64,000 bases of DNA. It comes from Phytophthora colocasiae. Taxonomy: Eukaryota > Oomycota > Peronosporomycetes > Peronosporales > Peronosporaceae. Shown here in pieces: positions 43,860 to 53,410 of this stretch; positions within the stretch are counted from its first letter, which is position 1; the number at the start of each line of letters is the position of its first letter. The translations under genes were made by a program, and so were the position numbers. The notes beneath the pieces were generated by a model that saw only the letters and a list, made by a program, of their open reading frames with translations, made no database searches and was not told where the DNA came from. The DNA lies in contig JAGKQI010000105.1 of the NCBI GenBank assembly GCA_018806915.1, forward strand, positions 1,674,001 to 1,738,000. The letters are read 5' to 3'.

Positions 43860-44177
43860 TGTAACGGTTACATTGAAGAGTGACTTTAGTCACTCTTCCG
43901 AAGTCGACTCCCCATTTGGTGTGTCACACATCATGGTGACACGTGGCAGGTGGCTCCTGCAGCCACCTATCACCTTCTATATAGGTTACACTATAGATAT
44001 CTTTTAGTTTGTATTGCAGGCCAAGCTAACAAGTATCTATAATATATTCAGTCTTAAATCTACCTAATCTTTAGTTAGTCTCCCTAAGTCTTTGGGGACC
44101 GAGTGAACTGCCGTTCACTAGGAGTTTGTATACTCCAAGCCTTCCTCTGTGTGAAGTGCTGTGTGACCCCCGTCACA
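43860..44177 (+). repeat. 3' LTR
   Basis: 318 bases, TGTAACGGTT...CCGTCACA, followed by the target duplicate TCTTC. Almost identical to the 5' LTR, indicating a fairly recent insertion. Confidence 0.95.
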
Positions 44178-44209
44178 TCTTCGGTCCACTTGGCTCGGTC
44201 TGACGTCAT
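44178..44209 (-). pseudogene. First codons of the split Myb/SANT-like gene
   Basis: ATG at 44209 starts MTSDRAKWTED, the beginning of the Myb/SANT domain, and is cut by the LTR element within the GAAGA target site. The rest is at 35937-35092. An upstream in-frame extension to about 44398 is open but may not be coding. Confidence 0.65.
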
Positions 44210-44507
44210 TGTGTTCGGCGTTGTCGAGGGCGACGGTCGTCTATGCTTCTCCTCCTTCTCCGTTCGTGCCGATTTCCTTTGTGTGAAGATTTCCGTGGCA
44301 GGGGAAATGTCCGTGATCATCACTCCTGTGTCACAGGAGAGGGGGCCCGAGATGAAGCCGAAAATTCGGCGGTGAGGTCGAATTTCGAAATCCTTCATTT
44401 TCGGCTAGAAATGGGGTTTCTCTTTTTGGGTGTTTACGGGATTCATTTTGTCGGTAATGACATTTTGGACCCAAAATGAACATTTTACATGGTGCGCGAA
44501 CACGGCC

Positions 44508-45168
44508 TAAGTGTCTCCACTGGATCTGTGAGTGGGTTGCCGAGCGCGATACCTCGAAGTTTTATCGGAATGGAGTCGGATGCAGCAGGGGAGAAGAGGT
44601 GGTTGCCTTGTTTCTTCCAAATGTAGTGGGCTACTGAAGGCACAATATGTCCGCCGAAGCTCTCTCCAACGAGGAAGACTTCTCGTCCTTGAAGCCCTTG
44701 GTGCTTTTTCAAAAAGCCTTGGAGGAAGTTGAACACGCTCTCAGACACGCGTTCGTCATTAAATTCATCATCTTCAGCGACACTGGAGTACGAAAACCCA
44801 GCATTGGCAGGAATGTCCACCCAGACCATGTTCGCTTCTGCAGTCCATGAAAACTTGTTTATCTCAGTGGATGTATTGCTGTTGACAGTGCAGGGGCCAT
44901 TCTCAGCCAGAACCCCATAGGTTCCGCCAATTCCTGGCCCACCAGGTAGCCACACCAGCAATGGATCGCTGCTGGGCTTCTTGCGCGACTCGAAGTACCA
45001 GTAGAAGTAGTGAGTGTCAACTCGGTTCGGGATCTTGATGTAGCCTGCATCCTGCTTTTCAAGCCCACAAAGCGCCTTGCACGTTGTTTGGGTAACTGCG
45101 ATAGCATCCACGAGGAAGGCACTAACCAACACGAGGAGGGTACTTGATCTCACAAAAACCATGGGCAT
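44508..45168 (-). pseudogene. Serine carboxypeptidase (S10), N-terminal half, split by insertion
   Basis: The ATG at 45168 (or 45162) opens a frame with a signal peptide (STLLVLVSAFLVDAIA). Mature S10 motifs follow: the substrate-binding LVWLPGGPGIGG with ENGPC, WVDIPANAGFSYS, and the nucleophile motif VGESFGGH. After GNPLTDPVET the gene runs into the transposon end and stops there within ten codons. The second half, with catalytic Asp and His, is at 34803-34079. Before the insertion the product would have been a secreted or vacuolar peptidase. The usual GGPGCSS motif reads GGPGIGG here, a substitution worth noting. Confidence 0.9.
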
Positions 45169-45968
45169 CCCCCCCCTACACAATGTAGAAGGTGATATCC
45201 AAATGAAAGAGCTCAAGTTCTGGCGTGTACTCGGTTGAAATTTCTTCGGAGACTCCATACCCTGCAGTGAGACTATCTGACCAAGCCAGCGGTGAGTTGC
45301 GGCTCAGTCCGTAAATTGACGAGTTCCTCGCGTTGTTCTGGGGTACCCTCCACGGCGGGTGCTTCAACAGTGTCGAACTTACGAGATCTAACTAGAGTTG
45401 CCGCAAGCTGATCAACTCAAATACACAATATATTCTTTCGAGCGCATATACTATCGGTTTGCAAACTCTTTCAAAGAGGCCTCAATCGTTGTCAATGCCA
45501 AGTTTCCAGGGATCCGCTGAATTGTGTCGACACTCCAGAAACGAAATTAACCCTCAACGAACTCGCCCGGAAGCTTCGCGGGCAATCCGTGGACCGCTTA
45601 TCGCTGCAACTTTACATGAACCTCATGGAGAGAGTTTTTGTCCTAACAACTTGCAGGCAAGCGGCTACACAGCCCAACACTGCCAGTTGACACTGCGCCT
45701 ATAAACAAACACCAGCACCTGGATCCCAATTATCAGTCTCACCCCCAGCGGCAAAATATCTACAATCGCATCCAAATTAGCAATACAACGCTTCATGAAA
45801 CCGCAGCTATTTTTTCACTCCCACCCCCTTCCTAAACTACTATTATCACAACTTTACATCTCACTATCCACATATATAACATACTTAACAAACCCTTCTA
45901 AACCTGATTCTACAATGCGATCTTGAACCGTTCTTTAAAGCACTAAAATATACGCTGATTTATCCCCA
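45169..45968. other. Intergenic, nothing supported
   Basis: 800 bases between two divergent genes. One short plus-strand frame near 45459-45704 has no domain or promoter support. The last 250 bases are AT-rich. Confidence 0.55.
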
Positions 45969-45984
45969 GCTCATTGCGGGATTT
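45969..45984 (+). promoter_or_regulatory. Inr/FPR core promoter
   Basis: GCTCATTGCGGGATTT matches the oomycete initiator and flanking region, about 40-55 bases before the ATG at 46023. Confidence 0.7.
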
Positions 45985-46022
45985 GCGCTCAACGCCCCCT
46001 TACCGATCACCTTTAGCTACTC

Positions 46023-48035
46023 ATGGAGCCTGTGCGGCTCCAGCGGCAGCAGCAGGTGCCTGCCGACCACCGCGTAGAGCCTACGCTCACCCCTGAGGAC
46101 CAATTAGCTGCGCCTTTGGCTGCTGTGAAACTCGCAGAGAGCGGAGACTTTCCGCGTCTCTTGGTGGCTTTAGCTCTACGTCCTCGTCTAGCAAGAGCAG
46201 CCGATGCCTTCGGGATGACGGCGTTACATTGGGTCTGCTGCGACGCGAAAGCTCCTCCACGCGTCGTACTTACTGTGGCTCGAGCGCATCCGGCAGCGGC
46301 TGCTACCCGGAATTTAGCAGGTTTATTACCACTGCACTTGGCAGTGAGGAAGAGACTCGCTCTGGACGCTATTCAGGCTCTATTGCACGTGTACCCCAAG
46401 GCGATTGGGGTACGTACCCCGGACGGTAAAACGCCGTTGATGTTGGCGAAACAGAGACCTGTAGCGTCAAGTGCTGTGCTCTCGTTATTAAGGGTACTGG
46501 AAGCTCATGCGAGGACTGGTGCACCGTCTACTACGATCCTACCGACGACGCAATGGCCCGAGACGAAACCTGAAGAGCCTAGTGAAGATCGGGGTGAAAA
46601 TACGCTGTCTGAGAGATTTAGTACGTCGAGATCGATGACGCAGGAGGAGACGATTGCAGGGATGATGACGAACCACGCACCTCCTCCGAGATGGGCTTTA
46701 GCTTCGAGATGTCGACTTTGTGCTGCTAAGTTCGGATACTTCCGACAAAGACACCATTGCCGCAGTTGTGGAGCTTCAGTGTGTGGCCGACACTCTAGGC
46801 ATCGAGTACCTTTGAAACATCTCGGACTTTTCCAGCCTCAAAGGGTTTGTGCGTGCTGCTTTGATGATTTACAGAAACAGCTCAATGTACGAGCTTTGGA
46901 GCTCGTCACTCGTACGGGAGGAGCGTATCCGTATATTGACAATGGAGACTCGAGCACCAATTATTCCAACAACTCGATGGATATGCACGCGCGTTATCGA
47001 CGACGTAGCAAGTCGGTTTTTAGTGAGCCGACGCAACGTCAAGGGGTGAATGATTGGGCTTACGACTATGACAACAACAGTGAGGCTAGTATGAATGGCT
47101 TCGCACCAGTCTCAGCTCCGTGGAATTGGAGTACAGCAGCTGCCGAAGCGGTGGAGTCGATTCAGCCCAGTATGGGCTCCATGTTTCTGTCTGTTGCACC
47201 GGCACAGCCGACAGTACTGGAGCGCCAGCGTCAATTACGAGAGCAACAGGGACAGTCGTTCGAATCGGAGCTTAACCGGCGGAAAAGCAGGCAGAGACGT
47301 TCAAGACCGCACTCGTCAGCTCTTGACAGGTCCCTTCATGTGCACAGATTGTCAGAGGTTGATTCTGGGTGCTCGAGCGACGAGCAGGAGCTGGAACAAC
47401 GAATGCAGCAGTTGATGGAAGCTAAACGCGAGCTGGGCGAGGCCATGCGACGTAGTGAGGAGGAAATCACTCGAGCTGAGCGTGAAAAAAGCGAACTGGA
47501 TGCTCTAGCCAATAAGTACAGGGACAGCGGATTCTCCAGTCCTCCGGAAGAGGAAGATGACGACGAAGAGGCAGAAATTGCAGCGACTTTGGCATTTCTA
47601 AACTCTGGTAGAAGGATGAGCAGTACTGCAGATCTTCTGGAGGATTTGGGACCTCCACTTGATGTAGCAGCCACACACCACGAGTTAGGCGAAGCGCTGC
47701 TTAGCAAAGGAGACTTTGCGGAGGCTGTAGTGGAGCTGCAGCGAAGCGTCGAGCTCGACAGTACCAATGCTGTTGTGTGGCTTCACCTGGCTAAAGCTCT
47801 GGACGGCGCTGGCGAAGATCGTGCAGCTGCTGAAGAAGCCGTTCGTCGTGCGTTGGAGTTGGAACCAGCGTCTATCGGAGCGCTGTCACTCCTGGGCAAG
47901 CTGTTGCATCTGCGTGGTGACCACGATGATGCTATCCTCGTGTTTCGGCAAGCGCTGGAGCTCCAGTGCCCGACTGGAGCACTTTCCGGTCAAAAACCCG
48001 ACTCGGACACGGAGCCACAAAGTGTGACAATGTAG
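46023..48035 (+). CDS. Ankyrin + FYVE + TPR adaptor protein
   Basis: A single 670-residue frame. Residues about 60-150 contain ankyrin-like repeats (GMTALHWVCC, GLLPLHLAVRK, GKTPLMLAKQR). Residues about 230-285 are a FYVE finger (CRLCAAKFGYF, RQRHHCRSCG, CACC), which in this family binds PI3P on endosomes. A Ser-rich linker is followed by a coiled coil (about 450-500, LMEAKRELGEAMRRSEEE) and an acidic patch, then two to three TPR units at about 555-655 (ELGEALLSKGDFAEAVVELQRSVELD and two more, quoted here in part). No catalytic domain is seen, so an endosomal scaffold is the likely role. It ends 53 bases from the convergent gene. Confidence 0.9.
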   Translation: MEPVRLQRQQQVPADHRVEPTLTPEDQLAAPLAAVKLAESGDFPRLLVALALRPRLARAADAFGMTALHWVCCDAKAPPRVVLTVARAHPAAAATRNLAGLLPLHLAVRKRLALDAIQALLHVYPKAIGVRTPDGKTPLMLAKQRPVASSAVLSLLRVLEAHARTGAPSTTILPTTQWPETKPEEPSEDRGENTLSERFSTSRSMTQEETIAGMMTNHAPPPRWALASRCRLCAAKFGYFRQRHHCRSCGASVCGRHSRHRVPLKHLGLFQPQRVCACCFDDLQKQLNVRALELVTRTGGAYPYIDNGDSSTNYSNNSMDMHARYRRRSKSVFSEPTQRQGVNDWAYDYDNNSEASMNGFAPVSAPWNWSTAAAEAVESIQPSMGSMFLSVAPAQPTVLERQRQLREQQGQSFESELNRRKSRQRRSRPHSSALDRSLHVHRLSEVDSGCSSDEQELEQRMQQLMEAKRELGEAMRRSEEEITRAEREKSELDALANKYRDSGFSSPPEEEDDDEEAEIAATLAFLNSGRRMSSTADLLEDLGPPLDVAATHHELGEALLSKGDFAEAVVELQRSVELDSTNAVVWLHLAKALDGAGEDRAAAEEAVRRALELEPASIGALSLLGKLLHLRGDHDDAILVFRQALELQCPTGALSGQKPDSDTEPQSVTM

Positions 48036-48088
48036 AAAACTAAAACTCGCCGTTATATACGAAAGCTAATCATCGTTGGATCATCTCA

Positions 48089-49384
48089 CTAGTATTTCGT
48101 CCCGAACGTGACGTTGATAAATTCAAGACTCAGCTCCAAATCGATCCGACTTACCCACATTATTTTGCCTTTCTTCGGTCGTGACAGTTTTGTCAAGTTG
48201 ATAACAAGTTCATTCCCACGAACTTCATCCTGTAAGCGCATTTGAAGCCTCTTTACTGTTCCTCCAAGTGAACTCACAGACAAATCGACGTCAACTTCGT
48301 CTTCCTGTTGCAATGAAGCTGCTTTTAATTCCAATACACGAGAGAATCCCCACACTGGAACACACTCAGCATCCCAAAGGGTGAAATCTACAACGAGGCA
48401 GTTATCCATAGCGTACTTGACAGCTTCCGTCTCCAGCTTAAAAGTGGGTTCATTCTCGGAATTGAGCAATCGATCTCGAGCAGCGACCGATCCACCATGA
48501 ACATTGTCCAGTAGCTCAACACTCACACTTCTTACTCCTTTTTCTGGTGTTGGGAACTCAACTTGGTACACTTCTCGCTCCCAGAAGAGTTCGTCAAAGG
48601 ATCGTAAACTTATAGCCGTAGTGTACGAATGCAGACCATGTGAGCGATCCAAATCATCATCTCTTCGGACTTGTAGAGGTCGTGGTGGGGCGGAGAAGAT
48701 GAGTTCCGTTGTGTGCAACTGAAGGAAGAACCGAGCAATTTCGAGCGTTTTAGTCCATACTAACGCAACGAGAGAACTTGCACGCCAATCTCCAAGTGGG
48801 AGGTCATATAACGCCAACCCAATGCGACGATCCGTTTCCGCTATCAGCTTCCAAGATTTACTACTTAGTGTATTTCCGATAGAAAGTGGTAGACATCGAG
48901 GCGTGTTCATCATTGAGGACGTGAGTAGAACTTGAACATCTTTTAACGATAACAATGTCAGCTCAGAGTCGTTTGGAGTGTACTGGAGGCTCAAACCGTA
49001 GCGGAATCTCCCCATTTCCGGTTTAAATCGCCACACTGTAGTAGTTGAAATCGGTTGTCTGTTTCCCACCCGTGCTGCTATAGCTACTGTTGGAGCTGGA
49101 GGAGCGTTTGATAGCAATTCCTCCCCATTGACAAACAGCTTCGGTGCAATCCGTAATGCTGTCAGTAGCTTCTCCGTTGACTGGACAAGTGAATGAGATT
49201 GTAGTCGTCGAAATAAACCTTCGACCTTCTTCTTGGTAGCCAACGACGAGGAGTTGGAAGTACTCGATAGCGAAGACGGATTTCTTAGATTTGATGATAC
49301 GACAGTTCTTCTGTCGGTTGTGATCTGGTTAGCAGCATCATTATTGCAAACAAGACCCATCGATTGCTGTGGACATTTCCTCAT
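48089..49384 (-). CDS. Unknown 431-residue protein
   Basis: An intronless ATG-initiated frame of 431 residues. The N-terminal 60 residues are Ser/Asn-rich; the rest has the regular alternation of hydrophobic and charged residues of a globular protein, with several strand-rich stretches. I recognise no domain, signal peptide or membrane helix. Long open frame, sensible composition and tight convergent spacing support it as real. Function unknown. Confidence 0.75.
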   Translation of the reverse strand: MRKCPQQSMGLVCNNDAANQITTDRRTVVSSNLRNPSSLSSTSNSSSLATKKKVEGLFRRLQSHSLVQSTEKLLTALRIAPKLFVNGEELLSNAPPAPTVAIAARVGNRQPISTTTVWRFKPEMGRFRYGLSLQYTPNDSELTLLSLKDVQVLLTSSMMNTPRCLPLSIGNTLSSKSWKLIAETDRRIGLALYDLPLGDWRASSLVALVWTKTLEIARFFLQLHTTELIFSAPPRPLQVRRDDDLDRSHGLHSYTTAISLRSFDELFWEREVYQVEFPTPEKGVRSVSVELLDNVHGGSVAARDRLLNSENEPTFKLETEAVKYAMDNCLVVDFTLWDAECVPVWGFSRVLELKAASLQQEDEVDVDLSVSSLGGTVKRLQMRLQDEVRGNELVINLTKLSRPKKGKIMWVSRIDLELSLEFINVTFGTKY

Positions 49385-49479
49385 GGACGACTGTTGGTGA
49401 ATATGGCACCAATGAGTTTTTTTTTAGGGATCATCTTCTCTACTGAAATTTATACGTAGTAACAAGATGTTTTGGGTTT

Positions 49480-50052
49480 CTATGAGATGTTTGGTCCAGC
49501 CAACTTTTCAACAAGAGCAATCAATCCGATGATACCGCCCATGATGAAAAAGAAACTAATGAAGAAAATTACCCACTGGGTCTCTTCAGAAATATGAAAA
49601 GATTGTCCTCTTGTCAGGTATGAGTTGACCCGTTTAACGCTCTTCTCAACTGGAGCCTTCCGCAAAGTCTCCACGGCGTTGGGGTCCATTTTCTCCAGAG
49701 AATTGATCCTTTTCATCATCACACGGTTTTCACTGACACGCTTGAACCCTTTGGCTAGCACAGGACTGTTTTTCAAGCCTTCGACTTCTTTCATGACCGC
49801 TGTACTCTTTTGTAGGGTTACGACACTCTTGGTATTACCTCGTATGAGGTTTTTGAGTTTTTTCAGACCAGAAAACCCAAGCACTCTTTCTTCTTCATCA
49901 GCATTGGCGTCAGCATTGGTATTTGACGAGCGTAAATGGCGTTGAGTACAGCCGGGAATGGGCTTTACGCTGGGGATCGAGTCGGCACTAGCGACGATAC
50001 TTAGGCTGACGAATGTGGCGTGAAGAAGAACTAGAGAGAAGCCCGGGCGCAT
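49480..50052 (-). CDS. RxLR-dEER effector with C-terminal membrane segment
   Basis: From the ATG at 50052 the protein has 190 residues: a signal peptide (about 1-24), RHLR at 38-41 and DEEER at 52-56, the spacing of classical Phytophthora RxLR-dEER effectors that act inside host plant cells. The C-terminal effector part is Lys-rich and helical; near residues 158-180 there is a hydrophobic segment (IFFISFFFIMGGIIGLIAL) that could anchor it in a host membrane. An upstream in-frame extension exists but the ATG at 50052 places the signal peptide correctly. No WY-domain pattern is obvious. Two decayed relatives lie next to it. Host target unknown. Confidence 0.88.
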   Translation of the reverse strand: MRPGFSLVLLHATFVSLSIVASADSIPSVKPIPGCTQRHLRSSNTNADANADEEERVLGFSGLKKLKNLIRGNTKSVVTLQKSTAVMKEVEGLKNSPVLAKGFKRVSENRVMMKRINSLEKMDPNAVETLRKAPVEKSVKRVNSYLTRGQSFHISEETQWVIFFISFFFIMGGIIGLIALVEKLAGPNIS

Positions 50053-50159
50053 GTTGCTGGAAGTGTTCACAGAGCTGGGTACTCGTTGGGAACTAAGTAC
50101 CGTATGTGAGACCTCGCGAATCGCGATAGGGGGTAGCAAATCAATAGCGAAGCAGAAAG

Positions 50160-50414
50160 CGTGATCTTGTCATTAGTCGAGCTAATGTTGAATTCAACTT
50201 CAGCCGGAATCCTGCTGGCATTCAATACGGCAATGAGATTTTTAAGATTTTTTCAGGCCGAAAAGCTAAATTCTTTCTTTCTCTTCAGCGTTAGCTATGC
50301 TTGGATGAGGTTGGGCACCACAAAAAAGTTATACTGGGGATTGAGTCGGCACCGCACGTAGAGATGATGACGAAAGTGAACAAGAACGAGTATCAGAGAG
50401 AAGCTCACACGCAT
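50160..50414 (-). pseudogene. RxLR-family remnant
   Basis: On the minus strand an ATG at 50414 begins a signal-peptide-like stretch, followed in other frames by fragments similar to the dEER-flanking region of the neighbouring effector, with an in-frame stop and frameshifts. The C-terminal part is missing. It is a decayed paralogue. Confidence 0.6.
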
Positions 50415-50621
50415 TGATGCCTTCTCAAAACTGGACCTCCAAGTAAATCATAAAATAAGCTAAGATCACCAGTAGTGAAACTCGTGACTAAGCAGCGAAA
50501 TTTAAAGTAAGTTTTTGGTACTGATTACTCATGTACATGGATTTTGTTGGGTTAAAATCCCAAGACAATACTGACACACTTTCAAGTATAACTACACTAA
50601 CCAACTTCAAAACAAGAACAG

Positions 50622-51128
50622 TTATACCGACGATTCCACGACAACGAGAAGAAGACTAATGACAACAATTGTCCACATGCCCCTCGTCAGAATACTGGTG
50701 CGAACAGATTGTCCTCTTGTCAGATACGAGCTAACCCGTTTAACGCTCTTCTCAACTGGAGCCTTCCGCAAAGTCTCCACTGCCTTGGGGTCCATTTTCT
50801 CCAGATAATTGATCCTTTTCATCATCACACGGTTTTCACTGACACTCTTGAATCCTTTTGCTAGCATAGGACTGTTTTTAAGCTCTCAGCTTTTATCATG
50901 ATCGCTGAACTCTTTTGCAGAGTTACGGCTCTTGGTGTTACTCCGTGGGAGGGTTTTGAGATTTTTTCAGACCGGAAAACCCAAGAGCTCTCTCTTTCTC
51001 GTCAGCGTTAATGGTAATCTTTGACGAGCTCAATTGACGGTGAATAGTTATTCCATTTTGAGGACTAGCGATGAGGCTGAACCCGACGAAAGTGACGAGA
51101 AGGAATGTCAGTGATAAGCTAAAAGCAT
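50622..51128 (-). pseudogene. Decayed RxLR paralogue
   Basis: The minus strand is clearly related to the intact effector at 49480-50052 along most of its length, including the region after the dEER and the EKMDP and RKAPVEKSVKRV segments. The start codon is out of frame with the signal peptide, the RxLR position reads RQLS, and a further frameshift near 50885 separates the two halves. The C-terminus diverges. It is not expected to make a working effector. Confidence 0.75.
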
Positions 51129-51415
51129 GTTGCTTAGTGCATTCACAGAACTTGTGAAACAATCTAAGCTTAATCGGCTAACTTGTTGACGAGAGAGATA
51201 CGGACAATCAATGACAAGCGTTGACCACTCCATAAGCCGATTAAAGTTTAGAGAAAACATTCGACACCTATAAAGCACAAACGTGTACTTCACATGTGCA
51301 AGACGGTATGTGTGTACCAACATGTATTACCTATCCATAGTACATGTAGTTACCATGAAATCGAGCAGAGCATCATGAACAGTTCGAGAATGGTTAAATT
51401 CAACTGGGAGAACTT

Positions 51416-52345
51416 CTAGTTCTTGTCGCCGCTCGGTACTTCATACTGTTCCTTGGCATCCACGTGGACCAATTCATTCGACTTCAATATCATGAACCAC
51501 ATTACAACATCAGCAACTGATCTATAAAGTAACAGTATCTACACACTCACAGGGATAATACACGCCGTAAGTCTTCTGCCGTAACAGCATCCCGTGTCCA
51601 AGCCCGTCGCAAAGCTCTCTTGCTGCAATCAAAGCACAAACATCAGTACCTTTAATCAATTCCCACAACCACATCCTCTCACCTGTAGTCCCGCACCCGC
51701 TGCATGGCCAAAGTACACGTGTCTAGGTCCACTCCACACTTTCGCCCACATCTCGGGCTTCCCACCGCTCTCACTCTTGAACTTTTCCTTCTCGAGAGCA
51801 ATTAACTTGGAGTTTTCATCCCCCGCCAATTCTCTCTGCACGAAGCGCATCTTGTACAAGTCGAACGGTTTCTGCTGCTCCAGTTCCACACCCGCTACAA
51901 CTCCAGCGTGAACTACAATAATATCGTCATGATTCGGCAGTGACAGCGAGAATGGAAGCTGTTCGAGGAATTCCACGTCCTCAGGCTGAAAATGCTCCAC
52001 ATACGGATACTTTGCTGATCCAGACACGCGACCTCCTTCCACCCACTTGTAATACGCACTTAAGGCTGCATCATCGTGGTTGCCACGCACACAGAGTGAA
52101 TCTGAGTCGCGTACGAAGCGTACGACGTCCAGAGATTTGGGGCCTTTGTTCACTAAGTCCCCTACGAACACTAGACGGTCCTTTAAAGGAGAAAAATGAC
52201 ACGTTTCCAGGAGCAACTGCAGCTCGTCGAAGCAGCCGTGTACGTCACCAATGATTAGTAAGCGAATGGAAGCAGATACGTCGTCTGCTACACGGTGGAT
52301 GACCGAAGGAAGAGCGACATCAGGGTGTGCCCGCTCGAGTGCCAT
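51416..52345 (-). CDS. ApaH-like metallophosphatase (ALPH)
   Basis: Minus-strand exons 52345-51683, an exon around 51623/51619-51551, and 51481-51416. Metallophosphatase motifs are GDVHG (residues 33-37), [12 protein letters not shown] and a VHAGV strand; LDTGCCYG in exon 2 is the signature end motif of the ApaH/ALPH family, which cleaves dinucleoside polyphosphates or acts as mRNA decapping or polyphosphate enzyme in eukaryotes. With the strong acceptor at 51624 (TTGCAG) exon 2 is one base out of frame at GGCTTTGG, where family members read GLDTG. Using the weaker acceptor four bases on (GCAAG) restores frame. So either a one-base insertion or an unusual splice is present. No signal peptide. 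Confidence 0.82.
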
Positions 52346-53342
52346 GACGTAGGATAATGGAATCAGAAGGAGACTCAGATTGAATAGATCTGAATATCTG
52401 ATTACAAGAGTGTTCAGTCAGTAGACAGCAACACAGTGCAAAAGAAATGCTGCATTGAAGACGAATAACTCGACAGTCAGAAAAGATCGGCGACTTTGAG
52501 AAGGTTTTCGACAGCCACAGAGGTTTGTTGGAAACTCACCGTCCAGCTGGTCCATTGTGCAGACGATTTCAACGAGCGCACATGGCTACTCCGTACGTTG
52601 TTTTATCGGGCTGCAAATGCAAAATATTTGTTCCAGCTGGGGAAGTTCATTTGGTAAGATGTACAATTCCAACATCGATGGCTGCGAGTTCGGAGAGTGT
52701 CATTCAACCAGAAGCCCACGCGAGCCTATCGATGAGCAACTCGGCGTACCGTACTATCTCAAGTCTTGTGGCACATCGCAAAAGAGGCTGAAAAATTCTC
52801 CTCGAGACGAAAGTCAAAGCTCTCTACAAGTTGCAGCTCCGATGTACAATCCTCTTTCTTTCCAGCGTCCTGAAACGCTTTAAGACGTTGCTCCCCAACC
52901 CGCACCAAGACTCGAAACGTCGTACGTATTATAGTGCTGGTACCCCTTTGTGTTGTTTTTTGCTACATCGCTCTACAATTAGCGGCAAGGGTGCATCTAT
53001 GGAAATAAGGCATCGAGTTGCAGTTGCATTCGATATTATTGTCTTGACCAAGTCGGTCCTATTTCTGCCAATGACGAAGATTAGGGCTCGGAGAAACAGA
53101 CACTCGCTGTTTCATGGTCGAGCTTGAATGCCGTTTGTTGACTGTGTTCTGACTCTCCCCACCTTGAAACCTAATACACAACACTCTTGCCAACCAAATA
53201 CTAAAGTCATTTCAATTATCCCTTCGTCTTCTCTATACCCTCTTCTAACCGATTCAAATCTATTGCCACAAAGAGAAGCGAAATCAAATGCCGTTCGCAC
53301 TTTGCAACACTACCACACACACAGACACAATTGAATCCTTCG
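52346..53342. other. Intergenic, nothing supported
   Basis: About 1 kb between two divergent genes. Short open frames at 52525-52883 on the plus strand lack domains and promoter. No repeat or RNA gene seen. Confidence 0.5.
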
Positions 53343-53359
53343 TCCCATTCCTCTATTCC
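53343..53359 (+). promoter_or_regulatory. Inr/FPR-like core promoter
   Basis: TCCCATTCCTCTATTCC resembles the initiator and flanking region, about 50-70 bases before the ATG at 53411. Confidence 0.5.
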
Positions 53360-53410
53360 GTAACTTTTAGCTAAACCCTTAAAAAGTTTTTCTTCTTCTT
53401 CTCCGTCGTT

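Larger units (their letters stand above)
35943..44177 (+). mobile_element. Ty3/gypsy chromovirus-type LTR retrotransposon
   Basis: An 8235-base element with direct LTRs (316 and 318 bases, TG...CA ends), a 5-base target duplication TCTTC (35938-35942 and 44178-44182), a primer-binding-like site after the 5' LTR and a purine tract before the 3' LTR. Internal order is gag, protease, reverse transcriptase, RNase H, integrase, chromodomain, which is the Ty3/gypsy chromovirus order. Coding frames contain stops and frameshifts. An intact antisense frame lies near the 3' end. It sits inside the Myb/SANT gene of the Harbinger-like element. Confidence 0.95.
34804..44507. mobile_element. Harbinger-like DNA transposon (carries a nested retrotransposon)
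   Basis: The element starts GGCCGTGTTCGC at 34804 and ends with the reverse complement at 44507. TAA on both sides (34801-34803 and 44508-44510) is a 3-base target duplication as in PIF/Harbinger elements. Without the nested LTR element it would be about 1.46 kb and contains one gene, Myb/SANT-like, on the minus strand. No DDE transposase is visible, so it is probably non-autonomous. It interrupts the serine carboxypeptidase gene. Family assignment is inferred from the duplication size, G-rich ends and Myb gene. Confidence 0.8.

Noticed and set aside
52525..52883. Two overlapping plus-strand frames as a small gene
   Set aside because: No ATG in good context, no initiator, no domain, and the frames overlap each other.
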